64,000 bases of DNA from JASLZO01 sp965247995 (GTDB lineage Bacteria > Chloroflexota > Dehalococcoidia > UBA6926), in assembly GCA_965247995.1 (NCBI GenBank), contig OZ252041.1, forward strand, positions 1,054,001-1,118,000. The letters are read 5' to 3'. Below are positions 16,739-23,924 of this stretch, one piece after another. The notes under the pieces are model-generated. The model saw nothing but the letters and a program-made list of their open reading frames with translations. It was not told the DNA's origin and made no database searches. A program made the position numbers and the translations under genes. Each line of letters starts with the position of its first letter. Position 1 is the first letter of the stretch.

Positions 16739-16747
16739 ATTATAACA
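16739..16747 (-). promoter_or_regulatory. Extended -10 promoter for yjbQ-hpnCDE
   Basis: On the minus strand TGTTATAAT gives a perfect TATAAT at 16744-16739 with the extended TGn element. It is 30 bases from the yjbQ start. No good -35 is visible at 17 bp, consistent with an extended -10 type. Confidence 0.6.
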
Positions 16748-17329
16748 TGACGCTGCTGCCCCGCGCTGATTGCCTATGCAGTTGATGACTACGAATGAAG
16801 CCAATTGCGGATCTCCGGAACGCGGCCACTTTCTCAAGCTTCCTATGCCGACGCAGACTTTGATGGAGAAGCACGCACTTCGCAATAGACTCAGGTGACT
16901 GACTACGTGCAAACCCCGCGACCGGGGTTTCATGCACTTGCACTAGCGAACAACCTTCAACATGTCAGAACCTTGACCGCGGAACCACCGGTGGAGGGAA
17001 GAGGACGGTGCAATACTGTTTGTCTTAGGTTCATGCAGCGCACATCCTTGATGGGCTGGCGCAAACACTCTCGCAACGACGATCCCCAAAAAATTCACGT
17101 CCTTGCCTGAGATCTACGCTTTGATAAGGCGAGGAACGGCTGAAGAATGCCAGACCACTTTGTGCAGAAAAGCCGACTATGTAGTGATGCCAAATACCTA
17201 CCGCAGCGTCAATCAGAGTTGGAAAGTGCGCTGCTGTAGCCGCACGGGGCTGGTCGAATTCTCCTTCAGGTAGCGGCGCCGTGAGGTTGACTCGACCGCA
17301 GTGATATAGCACGGCATGAGCCGAGGGGT
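16748..17329. other. Intergenic region without recognised gene
   Basis: About 580 bases between ispH and the yjbQ promoter. Open frames on the minus strand here continue from a frame inside ispH and show no family resemblance. No clear terminator or structured RNA was recognised. Confidence 0.45.
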
Positions 17330-18229
17330 CTATCGCAACTGGCGGGGGAGGACGAATTTCATATCCTCGTCGATGTGCTTGATGTGGATAACCTCGTCCG
17401 GCCGGATCATTTCGATGACCCTGTCGACAAGAACCTCTGGAGTGGACGCGCCCGAGGTTATTCCCACCGTCTCCACGCCCGCGAGCCAACCGGTGTCCAG
17501 ATCCTCAGGGCCGCTTATTAAGTAGGCGGGTCTACCTTGAGATTCAGCAACTTCGCGGAGTCTCGCGCAATTGGAGCTGTTCGGGGCACCGACCACAAGC
17601 ACGATCTGAGCGCGTTCGCAGAGCTGTTTGACCGCGGCTTGACGGTTTGTAGTGGCATAGCAGAGATCGTTGCGAAGAATGGTTTCGGAGAAACGTTCCT
17701 GGATCGACTCGACGGACCGGCGCGTGTCATCCACCGAAAGGGTGGTCTGCGTGAGAATGGCTATCTCGGTGGACTCGTCCCAATCAGGCAGGTCCAGATC
17801 GTCCCGATCGTCCACGAGCACCATGGACGCCTGGCCCATCGTGCCTTTGACCTCTTGGTGGCCGCGGTGTCCTATCAGAACAATCTTGCGGCCCTCCCGA
17901 CTATACTTCTGAGCCTCACTGTGCACCTTCGTGACCAGCGGACATATCGCGTCGATCACGTTCAGGTTCCTGTCTTGCGCCGCTTTGAAGTCGTCCGGCG
18001 GCGAGCCGTGGGCCGAGAACACGACATTCGCACCTTCCGGCACGTCCCGGATGTCCTCAACGGTCACTGCCCCCCGGGCCTCCAACGACTCGACCACGTA
18101 TCGGTTGTGCACGATCTGGTGTTTCACGTACACCGGGGGTCCGAAACGCTCAAGAGCGATCTCGACCACCTCAATCGCTCTGTCTACGCCGGCACAGAAA
18201 CCACGCGGCGCGGCGAGGTACACTTTCAA
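17330..18229 (-). CDS. ispH: 4-hydroxy-3-methylbut-2-enyl diphosphate reductase
   Basis: 299 residues. Last enzyme of the MEP pathway, making IPP and DMAPP with a 4Fe-4S cluster. The three cluster Cys are seen in PRGFCAGVDRAI, DAICPLVTKVH and GAPNSSNCARL. The substrate-binding His are in KHQIVHNRYV and SAHGSPP, and the SGASTPE motif is near the C-terminus. I prefer TTG 18229 (MKVYLAAPRGF), since gaggggag lies six bases before it; a GTG at 18247 adds six residues. It would feed isoprenoid units to the neighbouring squalene genes. Confidence 0.95.
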   Translation of the reverse strand: MKVYLAAPRGFCAGVDRAIEVVEIALERFGPPVYVKHQIVHNRYVVESLEARGAVTVEDIRDVPEGANVVFSAHGSPPDDFKAAQDRNLNVIDAICPLVTKVHSEAQKYSREGRKIVLIGHRGHQEVKGTMGQASMVLVDDRDDLDLPDWDESTEIAILTQTTLSVDDTRRSVESIQERFSETILRNDLCYATTNRQAAVKQLCERAQIVLVVGAPNSSNCARLREVAESQGRPAYLISGPEDLDTGWLAGVETVGITSGASTPEVLVDRVIEMIRPDEVIHIKHIDEDMKFVLPRQLR

Positions 18230-18418
18230 CGTTTTCTCCCCTCTCACTCGTAATCGCTGCGATGTGCCATATCCCTAAGCGTTCACCTCAACCGTGTGTG
18301 TGGGCGATGTAATTGGCGGTGATATCGGGAGCGATCGGTTGCGCCTTTTTGTAACCGGGCTCGTAGTCGGTAGGTATTTTGGTTGACACTCATACCTCCG
18401 GATCAGTTCACCATCAGT

Positions 18419-18676
18419 TCAACTCTCGACGACACGGACGGTATGTTCTTGCGGTTCTGCTCTGAGGTCCGGAAGCGAGGTGAGCCAAGATGGCAGGTAC
18501 CAGTTGCGTTCGCCCAGCACCTTCATGCTGGCCGGGACGAGAACCGACCGCACCAGCGTTACGGTGGGAGGCACGGCTACGCCCAGACCGAACCCGACTT
18601 GTTGGTTGATTATGGTCCTCCTCGTCGCGAAAGCACCGAACACGGCGACCATTATAGGAGCAGCAACAATAAACAC
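18419..18676 (-). pseudogene. C-terminal fragment of an MMPL-family transporter
   Basis: 85 residues: PIMVAVFGAFATRRTIINQQ, then GFGLGVAVPPTVTLVRSVLV and PASMKVLGERNWYLPSWL. This matches the end of MMPL/YdfJ-type RND permeases, where G-x-A-VLIDATIVR...LVPAxMxLLGxxNWYLPxWL is usual. The DAT motif is altered (PPTVTLVRS). Nothing upstream on the minus strand continues the protein, so some 90% of the gene is missing. The fragment separates ispH from the next gene. Confidence 0.7.
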
Positions 18677-18839
18677 GTGAAAGTTGAGGCCTACGGGGCT
18701 ACGCTCGAACTTTCAGGTAGGCGGTCGGCATGCGTCTCCAGGTGCACCCAGCCCTGGTACGGGCTTTGGGCGTGCACCAATCGGCGGGCCGACCACAGAC
18801 ATCCGTCGGTTTCGTGGTGCTTCGCAAAAAGGGGGAACT

Positions 18840-19406
18840 GTGGTCGATTGGGGGAAAGCCAAGTTCGACCAAGTGGAGGCGGTAGTCCGCGACCTTTACG
18901 TCCACTTGTCGATGGATGTGCCGGCAATCCATGTCGAGCCTCCGGATCAAGTGCCCGACAGCTACCGCAAGCTCTTGGTCCACAACGCCGGTATGACGGC
19001 AACCCTTGAGGCGCACTGGGGCCAACCGCTGGCCGTAGACCTCATGGCGGATGACCTGGTTGTCGACGAACGCTCGCTGTACCGCTTCGTCGCGTTGTAC
19101 ACCGGGGAGGACCAAGATACCCGGGTGGTGGAGTTGGCCGCCATTCGCATTGTGTTGGACGCCTTCCCAGCACCATTGCGTCCAGAATTCATCGAAGGCG
19201 TTCGTCCCTTCGGGGACATCCTGGCTCGCGCAGGCATCACTTTCCGCGCTAAGCCATTAGGATTCTTCCGGCTCGAGGCCAATGAATTCATTGCACGGAA
19301 AGCGAATATAGCTTTCGATGCAACGCTCTATGGCCGAGTGAACGAACTGCGCGGTGAGGGCGATGTGATGCTTTGCGAAACCGTGGAGATGTTACCGCGC
19401 GCCTGA
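18840..19406 (+). CDS. Unassigned protein, possibly chorismate-lyase-like fold
   Basis: 188 residues from GTG 18840, which has gggggaa five bases upstream; a longer frame to 18684 has no ribosome site and looks non-coding. The segment YRKLLVHNAGMTATLEAHWG followed by a run of strands, and PFGDILARAGITF further on, recalls UbiC and related chorismate-lyase-like domains (LLxxDGxMTxxLE...PLGxIL). This is weak, by-eye similarity. No signal peptide or membrane helix. Neighbours give no hint. Confidence 0.6.
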   Translation: MVDWGKAKFDQVEAVVRDLYVHLSMDVPAIHVEPPDQVPDSYRKLLVHNAGMTATLEAHWGQPLAVDLMADDLVVDERSLYRFVALYTGEDQDTRVVELAAIRIVLDAFPAPLRPEFIEGVRPFGDILARAGITFRAKPLGFFRLEANEFIARKANIAFDATLYGRVNELRGEGDVMLCETVEMLPRA

Positions 19407-19693
19407 ACGCCCGAGAATGCCTGTCAGGCCAAGTGCCGGTCGGTGTCGGTTGGAAACAGGCTGTCGCTGCCTTCCCCGACGTATTGAGAACGTCGTTAGC
19501 AACAGGACCTCCGCGGAGCAATAGGAAGCGGTGGAGTCCTGGCTCTGGTGGTACTTGCATACCTGGGTGTTGTCCTGCGCTGGCGCAGCATGGGTAATGG
19601 ACATCCGCTCTCCACGCCTCGCAGCTTCTGTCGCAACGCAGCCTCGGCTGGTGCCTAGGACAGCAGAGATTTCTGAAGTGGCGCCCTCGCGCG

Positions 19694-20497
19694 CTAACCG
19701 GCCATGGATTCGCTGCGGACCCTTCCGACGATAACTCGCCGAGCGAGGGTCACGAGGAGCGTAATAGCGAGCATGATCGGCGCGACGGTCGCGAGATAAT
19801 TGAGGGTCTTAATCTCGCCATCGCTGAGCCAGTACGCAACGATGTACGCACCCGCCTGGATGACTAGGACGGTGCTCAGCCACTCGACGTAGGGCAGCGC
19901 GCTACGCAACGCCGTTGCGACCGCTCCCCGGAAGAGAGCGGCTCCGACGGTCACGGCGATCAAGACGCCCCCCATGCCCGACGCGTACACGCTGAATTGG
20001 ACGAAGACACCCGGGACCCCCGCGGCTGTTAAGGCATTGACGATGACGAGGAGGAAGAGGGGCAGGGTGCAACCGACCGCCGCGACGCCATACGCGATGC
20101 CGAAGAGGAAGACGGCCGTGGTGCCACGTCGGTTCGAGCCGCCCATGTGCACGGGAAGGCTGAATGCCTTGCCGCGAGCTAAGAGAAAGAAGCCAAGGAC
20201 CACGAGGCCGACGCCGAGGGTAATGGCCACTTGAGGTAGGACATCGCGGACCAAGAGCCGGCCCCCAAGCACGATAATGAGGCCCGCGGTCCCGGATACG
20301 ACGACGATGCCTAAGGTCGCGACGAGTCCGAGGTAGACGGCGCGGAAGGCTCGGATGGGAGCGGGAGTGTCAGCAAACCCCGTGTCGTGAACGCCAAGGT
20401 GGTAGGCAATGTACGCGGGCAGCATGGGGAAGGCACAGGGGCTCACGGTCGTGATCATTCCGGCCTGCAACGCGAAGAGAATCGGTAGTTCGATCAT
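19694..20497 (-). CDS. CcdA-family transmembrane thiol/electron carrier
   Basis: 267 residues with six to seven membrane helices. CcdA proteins carry electrons from cytoplasmic thioredoxin across the membrane to outer thioredoxin-like proteins. The two redox Cys that define the family are present as ordinary Cys codons: C21 in TTVSPCAFPMLP of helix 1 and C143 in VAAVGCTLPLF of helix 4, with the usual Pro neighbours. Its ATG overlaps the TGA stop of the preceding selenoprotein gene (ATGA), so translation is coupled. It closes a four-gene operon with three probable U-x-x-U lipoproteins and is most likely their reductant source. Confidence 0.92.
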   Translation of the reverse strand: MIELPILFALQAGMITTVSPCAFPMLPAYIAYHLGVHDTGFADTPAPIRAFRAVYLGLVATLGIVVVSGTAGLIIVLGGRLLVRDVLPQVAITLGVGLVVLGFFLLARGKAFSLPVHMGGSNRRGTTAVFLFGIAYGVAAVGCTLPLFLLVIVNALTAAGVPGVFVQFSVYASGMGGVLIAVTVGAALFRGAVATALRSALPYVEWLSTVLVIQAGAYIVAYWLSDGEIKTLNYLATVAPIMLAITLLVTLARRVIVGRVRSESMAG

Positions 20498-21006
20498 AGG
20501 ACCCGTTCTATCTCCCGTTTGAGCTCTTCGTACTTATGGGTGAGACGCCCGTGGAACGCGATGCGACCTTGCCGGTCCAGTATGAAGGTCCCGCCGATCC
20601 CAAGGGGGTCGAACTCCAGCACGGTGGTCCCGTCCGGATCCAACACCCACAAGAACTGATCCGTGCCGGTGAAGGGAAAGTCCTCGTCCCGAATGACCTG
20701 CACCTCGTCCGCCTTCGCGGTGGGATCGGTCGGGATGATAACCACGTGGAAGTCGTCGTCGGCGTGTTCCAACGCGAGGCGTCCCAGCGCCTCCACCGGA
20801 GGCGCTCAAGTGGGTCAAAGGTTGGTCAAGTAGACAACAACGACCTGTCCCCGGAGATCGCTGAGTGAGACCTCGCCGCCATCGACATTGGGCAACGTGA
20901 AGTCGGGGGCTGGGGGCCGGTCCTCGAGGACCCTGCCCTGGACGATGCCGCATCCCAAACCGACGAGAGCCAGCATAAGAACGATCGCGAACCGAAAGCG
21001 GATCAT
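20494..21006 (-). CDS. Thioredoxin-fold lipoprotein, probable selenoprotein with UPTU active site
   Basis: 170 residues if two TGA codons are read as selenocysteine. Lipobox LVGLGC at about 15-20, then the TlpA-like start PPAPDFTLPNVDGGEVSLSD and LRGQVVVVYLTNL. At residues 64 and 67, where the family has CxxC, the codons are TGA (20815-20817) and TGA (20806-20808), separated by Pro-Thr. The same frame continues with APPVEALGRLALEH and DPDGTTVLEFDPLGIGGTFI, then LDRQGRIAFHGR, a normal thioredoxin-fold second half with a cis-Pro-region-like turn. A stem-loop follows the TGAs (20776-20793). It starts 20 nt after its paralogue and overlaps ccdA. Ordinary Cys (TGC) is used in the lipobox, so TGA is not simply Cys. 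Confidence 0.88.
20776..20793 (-). promoter_or_regulatory. Candidate SECIS stem-loop of the UPTU gene
   Basis: RNA GAGGCG-CUGGGA-CGCCUC: six perfect pairs and a six-base loop with central Gs, beginning 12 bases after the second UGA (loop 18 bases after). An alternative nine-pair hairpin (AGCGCCUCC-GGU-GGAGGCGCU, 20788-20808) overlaps it and would include the last base of the second UGA. Either could be the SelB signal. The first form is matched at the same position in the neighbouring gene. Confidence 0.65.
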
Positions 21007-21026
21007 GTCGCGTTCGGCCGCTCGCC

Positions 21027-21806
21027 CTACAGCAGCTCATCGATCTGCTGTCTGAGGAGTTCGTAGTCGTCTGGGAAGTCGCCTTGATAGGCGATCTTCC
21101 CGTTTCGGTCGAATATGAAGGTCTCCGTGAAACCGCCTTTTGCGAGGCTAAAGACAACACGGGCGGTCGGGTCGATGCACCAGAGCAGTTCGCCTCCCTC
21201 CTCCGGCGTGAGCGTCCTTTCGACAAGGACGCCGAGTTCTCCCGCCGTGAGCAGCGGGTCGATGTGGAAGACCACAGCTTGGACCGGCTGGTCCTTCAAG
21301 TCATCTTCGAGACGTACAAGCGCCTCGTAACGGGGGCGTCAAGACTCTCAAAACTCTGTTTGGTAGAGGATGACGACCTCTCCCGATCGGTCGACGACGG
21401 AGAAGGGTTCATCGGCCACGGTGGTGAGCTCGAAATCGGGAGGCAGCCGCCGTTCGTTCTCTGGAATCAGCGCGTATTTGCCGAGGTCCGCCATGGGGGC
21501 AGGACCGTCGGGTATTGGTGAGGGTTCCGCGGTCGGTGGTTTAGACGAAGGCGTGGCCGGTGAAGGTGCAACCGGTGATGGTTCCACGCTGCCGGTGTCC
21601 GGCGATGACACAACTGGCGAGGGAGCTGGCTCGCCGACGACAGACGCCGGTTGGGATTCTGCGATGTCGGCGGCCTGCGTCTGGTCGGGTGTCGTGGCGG
21701 ATGGCGAGCATGCGAGTCCCAACATCGTGAAAGCCGCGAGGCTAATGAACACGAAAGCCGCGCGGATAGAAGGTCGTGTTGAGGGATACGAGTCTTGGTA
21801 AGACAT
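21027..21806 (-). CDS. Thioredoxin-fold lipoprotein, probable selenoprotein with UESU active site
   Basis: 259 residues if two TGA codons are read as selenocysteine. Signal peptide with lipobox MLGLAC (about 28-33), then a 65-residue Ser/Pro/Thr-rich linker. The fold begins near PPDFELTTVADEPFSVVDR and SGEVVILYQTEF. Residues 153 and 156 are TGA (21348-21350) and TGA (21339-21341) around Glu-Ser; the same frame continues RPRYEALVRLEDDLKDQP... and GGFTETFIFDRNGKIAYQGD. It is a paralogue of the next gene, with the TGA pair in the identical place. ATG 21806 is chosen for the signal peptide; a GTG at 21881 overlapping the previous gene is possible. An ordinary TGC Cys occurs in ELLWCIDP. Confidence 0.88.
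21309..21326 (-). promoter_or_regulatory. Candidate SECIS stem-loop of the UESU gene
   Basis: RNA GAGGCG-CUUGUA-CGUCUC: six pairs including one G-U, plus a seventh C-G pair outside. It begins 12 bases after the second UGA, exactly as in the UPTU gene, and its loop carries GU. Stem bases are kept while the third-codon positions vary in a pairing-consistent way (CGCCUC to CGUCUC). Confidence 0.65.
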
Positions 21807-21842
21807 ACTCAGGCGCCCCGGCCAACCGGGACGCCTGAGTAT
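21805..21842 (-). promoter_or_regulatory. Strong hairpin covering the start codon of the UESU gene
   Basis: ATACTCAGGCG pairs with CGCCTGAGTAT (11 bp), with an inner CCCGG/CCGGG stem and a short loop. On the mRNA it ends on the first two bases of the ATG at 21806, so the start would be buried. No T-run follows on the minus strand, so it is not a standard terminator. It lies in the 64-nt gap between the first and second selenoprotein genes. Confidence 0.7.
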
Positions 21843-21870
21843 AGTTCTCGGTACGGGGCCGGTCTCTGGC

Positions 21871-23478
21871 CTAGGTTTCACTAAGCGGCAAGTCGTTCAC
21901 TAACGTCGCCGGGAAATTGCCGGCCCGCTCGGCAAGGAATGCCAGTACCTGCTCGGACCCGATCTGATTGCTGTCGTATACGCACGTTCCGGTGGCCTCT
22001 GAAAGGTGGGCCTCTATGTGAATCACTCCAGGCTCTTGCACGAGAGCCTTTTCGGCTGCGCCGTTTCAACCAGCTCAACTGAATCTTTGGAAGGTGAACG
22101 AAGCGACGCGGATCGAATCCTGGCCTATCGTCAGCGCCTTTCCGGCTGGGAGAGAATCCGCGTCAGATGGGCTCCAGAGGCCACTCAAAGCGGTGCGGAG
22201 GTCTTGTACGTCGGCGGCCTCCATGTCGGTGGTCATGTCCATGGACATGTTCCATTCCATGCCGACGTCCGCCAACGTGATGAACCTCAATGCGCCGCCA
22301 GGGTCTTCGTCCGTGTATGCCGTCACGAGGAGGCGGCTACCGTCAGGCGACCAACTCGGAGAGCCGAATCTGTTTGCCTCCAACAAGTGGACGACCTCGC
22401 CGCTCAGGACCGATACGGCTGAGAGTTGCTCCGTGCCGTCGTCCTTAGAGGTGATTGCGGCAACAGTTCTGCTGTTGTGCGCCCATGCCGGATACCATTC
22501 GCCGATCGCCATGCTGGGGACGCGGTGGAGGATGGTGAACGTACCGTCCGAGCCCACCTGAACGATGGTGAGGATGGGCTCATTCGCAGGGAGGATCGGG
22601 TTCTCTACGCCGCGTGGTGTCAGCGGCCGCGCACGCACCGCGAGGTATTGGCCGTCTGGTGACCAGTCGAGGGAGCCAGCGCGCGTTAGGTAGTTGGCGT
22701 CGGACTCGATGACGACCTGGGCCTCGGCGCTGCCATCTGCCGGGACAACGTAAAGCCCACCGTCGCGTGTTCCTCGGTTCCAGGTAAAGGCGAGCGTGTT
22801 GCCATCAGGCGACCACGCGACGTGTTGGAGCGTCCGGTCAGCCTCGAAGACTTGCATCGGGTTAGAGCCATCGGCGTTTATGACCCAGACCCCGTACGTT
22901 TCGGGCTTCCGGTCGACCATCGCGATGCGGCTTCCGTCCGGGGCCCAAACGGGACGGTTGTAGACGTTGGCGGTGTCGGCCACTTTGGTGAGGCCGGAGC
23001 CGTCAGCGTTGATGACGTAGGTACCCCTTGAGCCGACGGGGAAGAAGCGCGAGAAGGCGATCATGGTGCCGTCGGGCGACCAGACGGGGTTAAAGTCGCC
23101 TGGGCCGGTGGTCAAGAAGACGCTGTCCAGATGCGCGGGACGCGCTACGCCGATCCGCCCGCCGTCGGCGAAGGCCACGAGGCCGATTGATGGCTCGGGC
23201 TCCTCGGTCGGGACGACCTCAGGAACTTCAGTCGCCGCTGGCGCAGGTTCCTCAGTTGGGGTGACCTCGGGAGCGGGAGCAGGTTCCTCTGTTGGGGTGA
23301 CCTCGGTAGTAGGGGCCGGCTCTTCCGTTGGAGCCGGTTGCTCTGTCGGGGTGTCTACGACTGTGGAAGGCGCGGACGGCTCTTGCGTGGGGGGCTCCGA
23401 TTCAGTGCAGGCACTCAGCAACAGCAGGAGTGATGCACTGAGGGCCAAAGCGACGAACGACAAGCGAGAACGACGCAT
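21871..23478 (-). CDS. Lipoprotein with TolB-like propeller and C-terminal HMA-type domain, probable selenoprotein with UAGU motif
   Basis: 535 residues if two TGA codons are read as selenocysteine. Signal peptide and lipobox LLSAC (about 20-24); linker of repeated PTEEPAP (about 35-95); six PD40/WD40-like blades with WSPDG or WAPDG motifs (about 110-430). Residues 468 and 471 are TGA (22075-22077) and TGA (22066-22068) around Ala-Gly. The frame goes on: NGAAEKALVQEPGVIHIEAH, then LSEATGTCVYDSNQIGSEQV and LAFLAERAGNFPATL, ending TAG 21871. That is a heavy-metal-associated (MerP/HMA) fold, whose motif is normally M-x-C-x-x-C followed by EkaLxxxPGVxxaxV. ATG 23478 has aaaggac upstream; ordinary TGC occurs in the lipobox and in TGTCVYD. 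Confidence 0.88.
22031..22048 (-). promoter_or_regulatory. Candidate SECIS stem-loop of the UAGU gene
   Basis: RNA GGCUCU-CGUGCA-AGAGCC: six perfect pairs, six-base loop with GU. The loop begins 23 bases after the second UGA. A smaller AGCC/GGCU hairpin lies closer to the UGA and overlaps it. Confidence 0.6.
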
Positions 23479-23527
23479 TGAAATGTCCTTTTGCCGACAA
23501 TCCAAACTGGATACCGATTAAGCGCAG

Positions 23528-23556
23528 ATTATCCGGCATGACTGTAGTTTGGTCAA
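23528..23556 (-). promoter_or_regulatory. Sigma-70 type promoter of the selenoprotein-ccdA operon
   Basis: On the minus strand TTGACC (23556-23551), 17-nt spacer, GATAAT (23533-23528). The ATG of the propeller-HMA gene is 50 bases downstream of the -10. This is the only good promoter seen before the four genes. Confidence 0.6.
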
Positions 23557-23924
23557 CGTGTTTAATACATGCATATATCGATATAAGTTGATATTAACAA
23601 TCAGTTCCCAAACTCGTGGTTGAGCGTTTGTTTGCTGCGGGAATTGATGGGATGGCTTTGCTACGAATAGGCGTAGAACCGTAGGTCGAAGAAGGCCTGT
23701 TCAGAGGCCAGTCCACACTAGGGTGTGGCTGCGGCGGAGCGGCAATATAGCGGCAATATAAGGAACGGATGCCATAGCGACGCCGCTCCCATATCTAGGG
23801 TCAGCACCGACCGTGGAGGGACCGTTAGGAAGTCCTGCATCTGGGCCATCTCGCCGCCGAGGCGGTCCGCCTATGCGCCGTTTCGTTGAACTCGCGGCGC
23901 GCGCGGGGCTGCTACCGGGCGCTG
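23557..23924. other. Intergenic region between permease pseudogene and selenoprotein operon
   Basis: About 370 bases. The first 60 are AT-rich upstream promoter sequence. A direct repeat gcggcaatata occurs twice at 23740-23761 and a small CCACAC/GTGTGG hairpin lies at 23714-23729. No gene recognised. Confidence 0.45.
23574..23585. promoter_or_regulatory. AT palindrome upstream of the operon promoter
   Basis: TATATCGATATA is a perfect 12-bp palindrome in an unusually AT-rich stretch, 18 bases upstream of the -35. It could be an operator or activator site. Short AT palindromes also occur by chance. Confidence 0.3.

Noticed and set aside
17031..17489. Minus-strand open frame downstream of and overlapping ispH
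   Set aside because: Its first half is an out-of-frame shadow of ispH and the remainder resembles no family.
19404..19480. Possible TGA readthrough at the end of the 18840-19406 gene
   Set aside because: The frame after TGA has no domain-like character and no CxxC context.
20494..23478. Reading the TGA-split genes as pseudogenes or as sequencing errors
   Set aside because: The TGAs fall only at the two CxxC positions in three different genes, with intact frames on both sides and no other lesions.
20494..23478. TGA reassigned to Trp or Cys genome-wide
   Set aside because: Many other genes in the window end normally at TGA, including the UPTU gene itself, and Cys/Trp use TGC/TGT and TGG.
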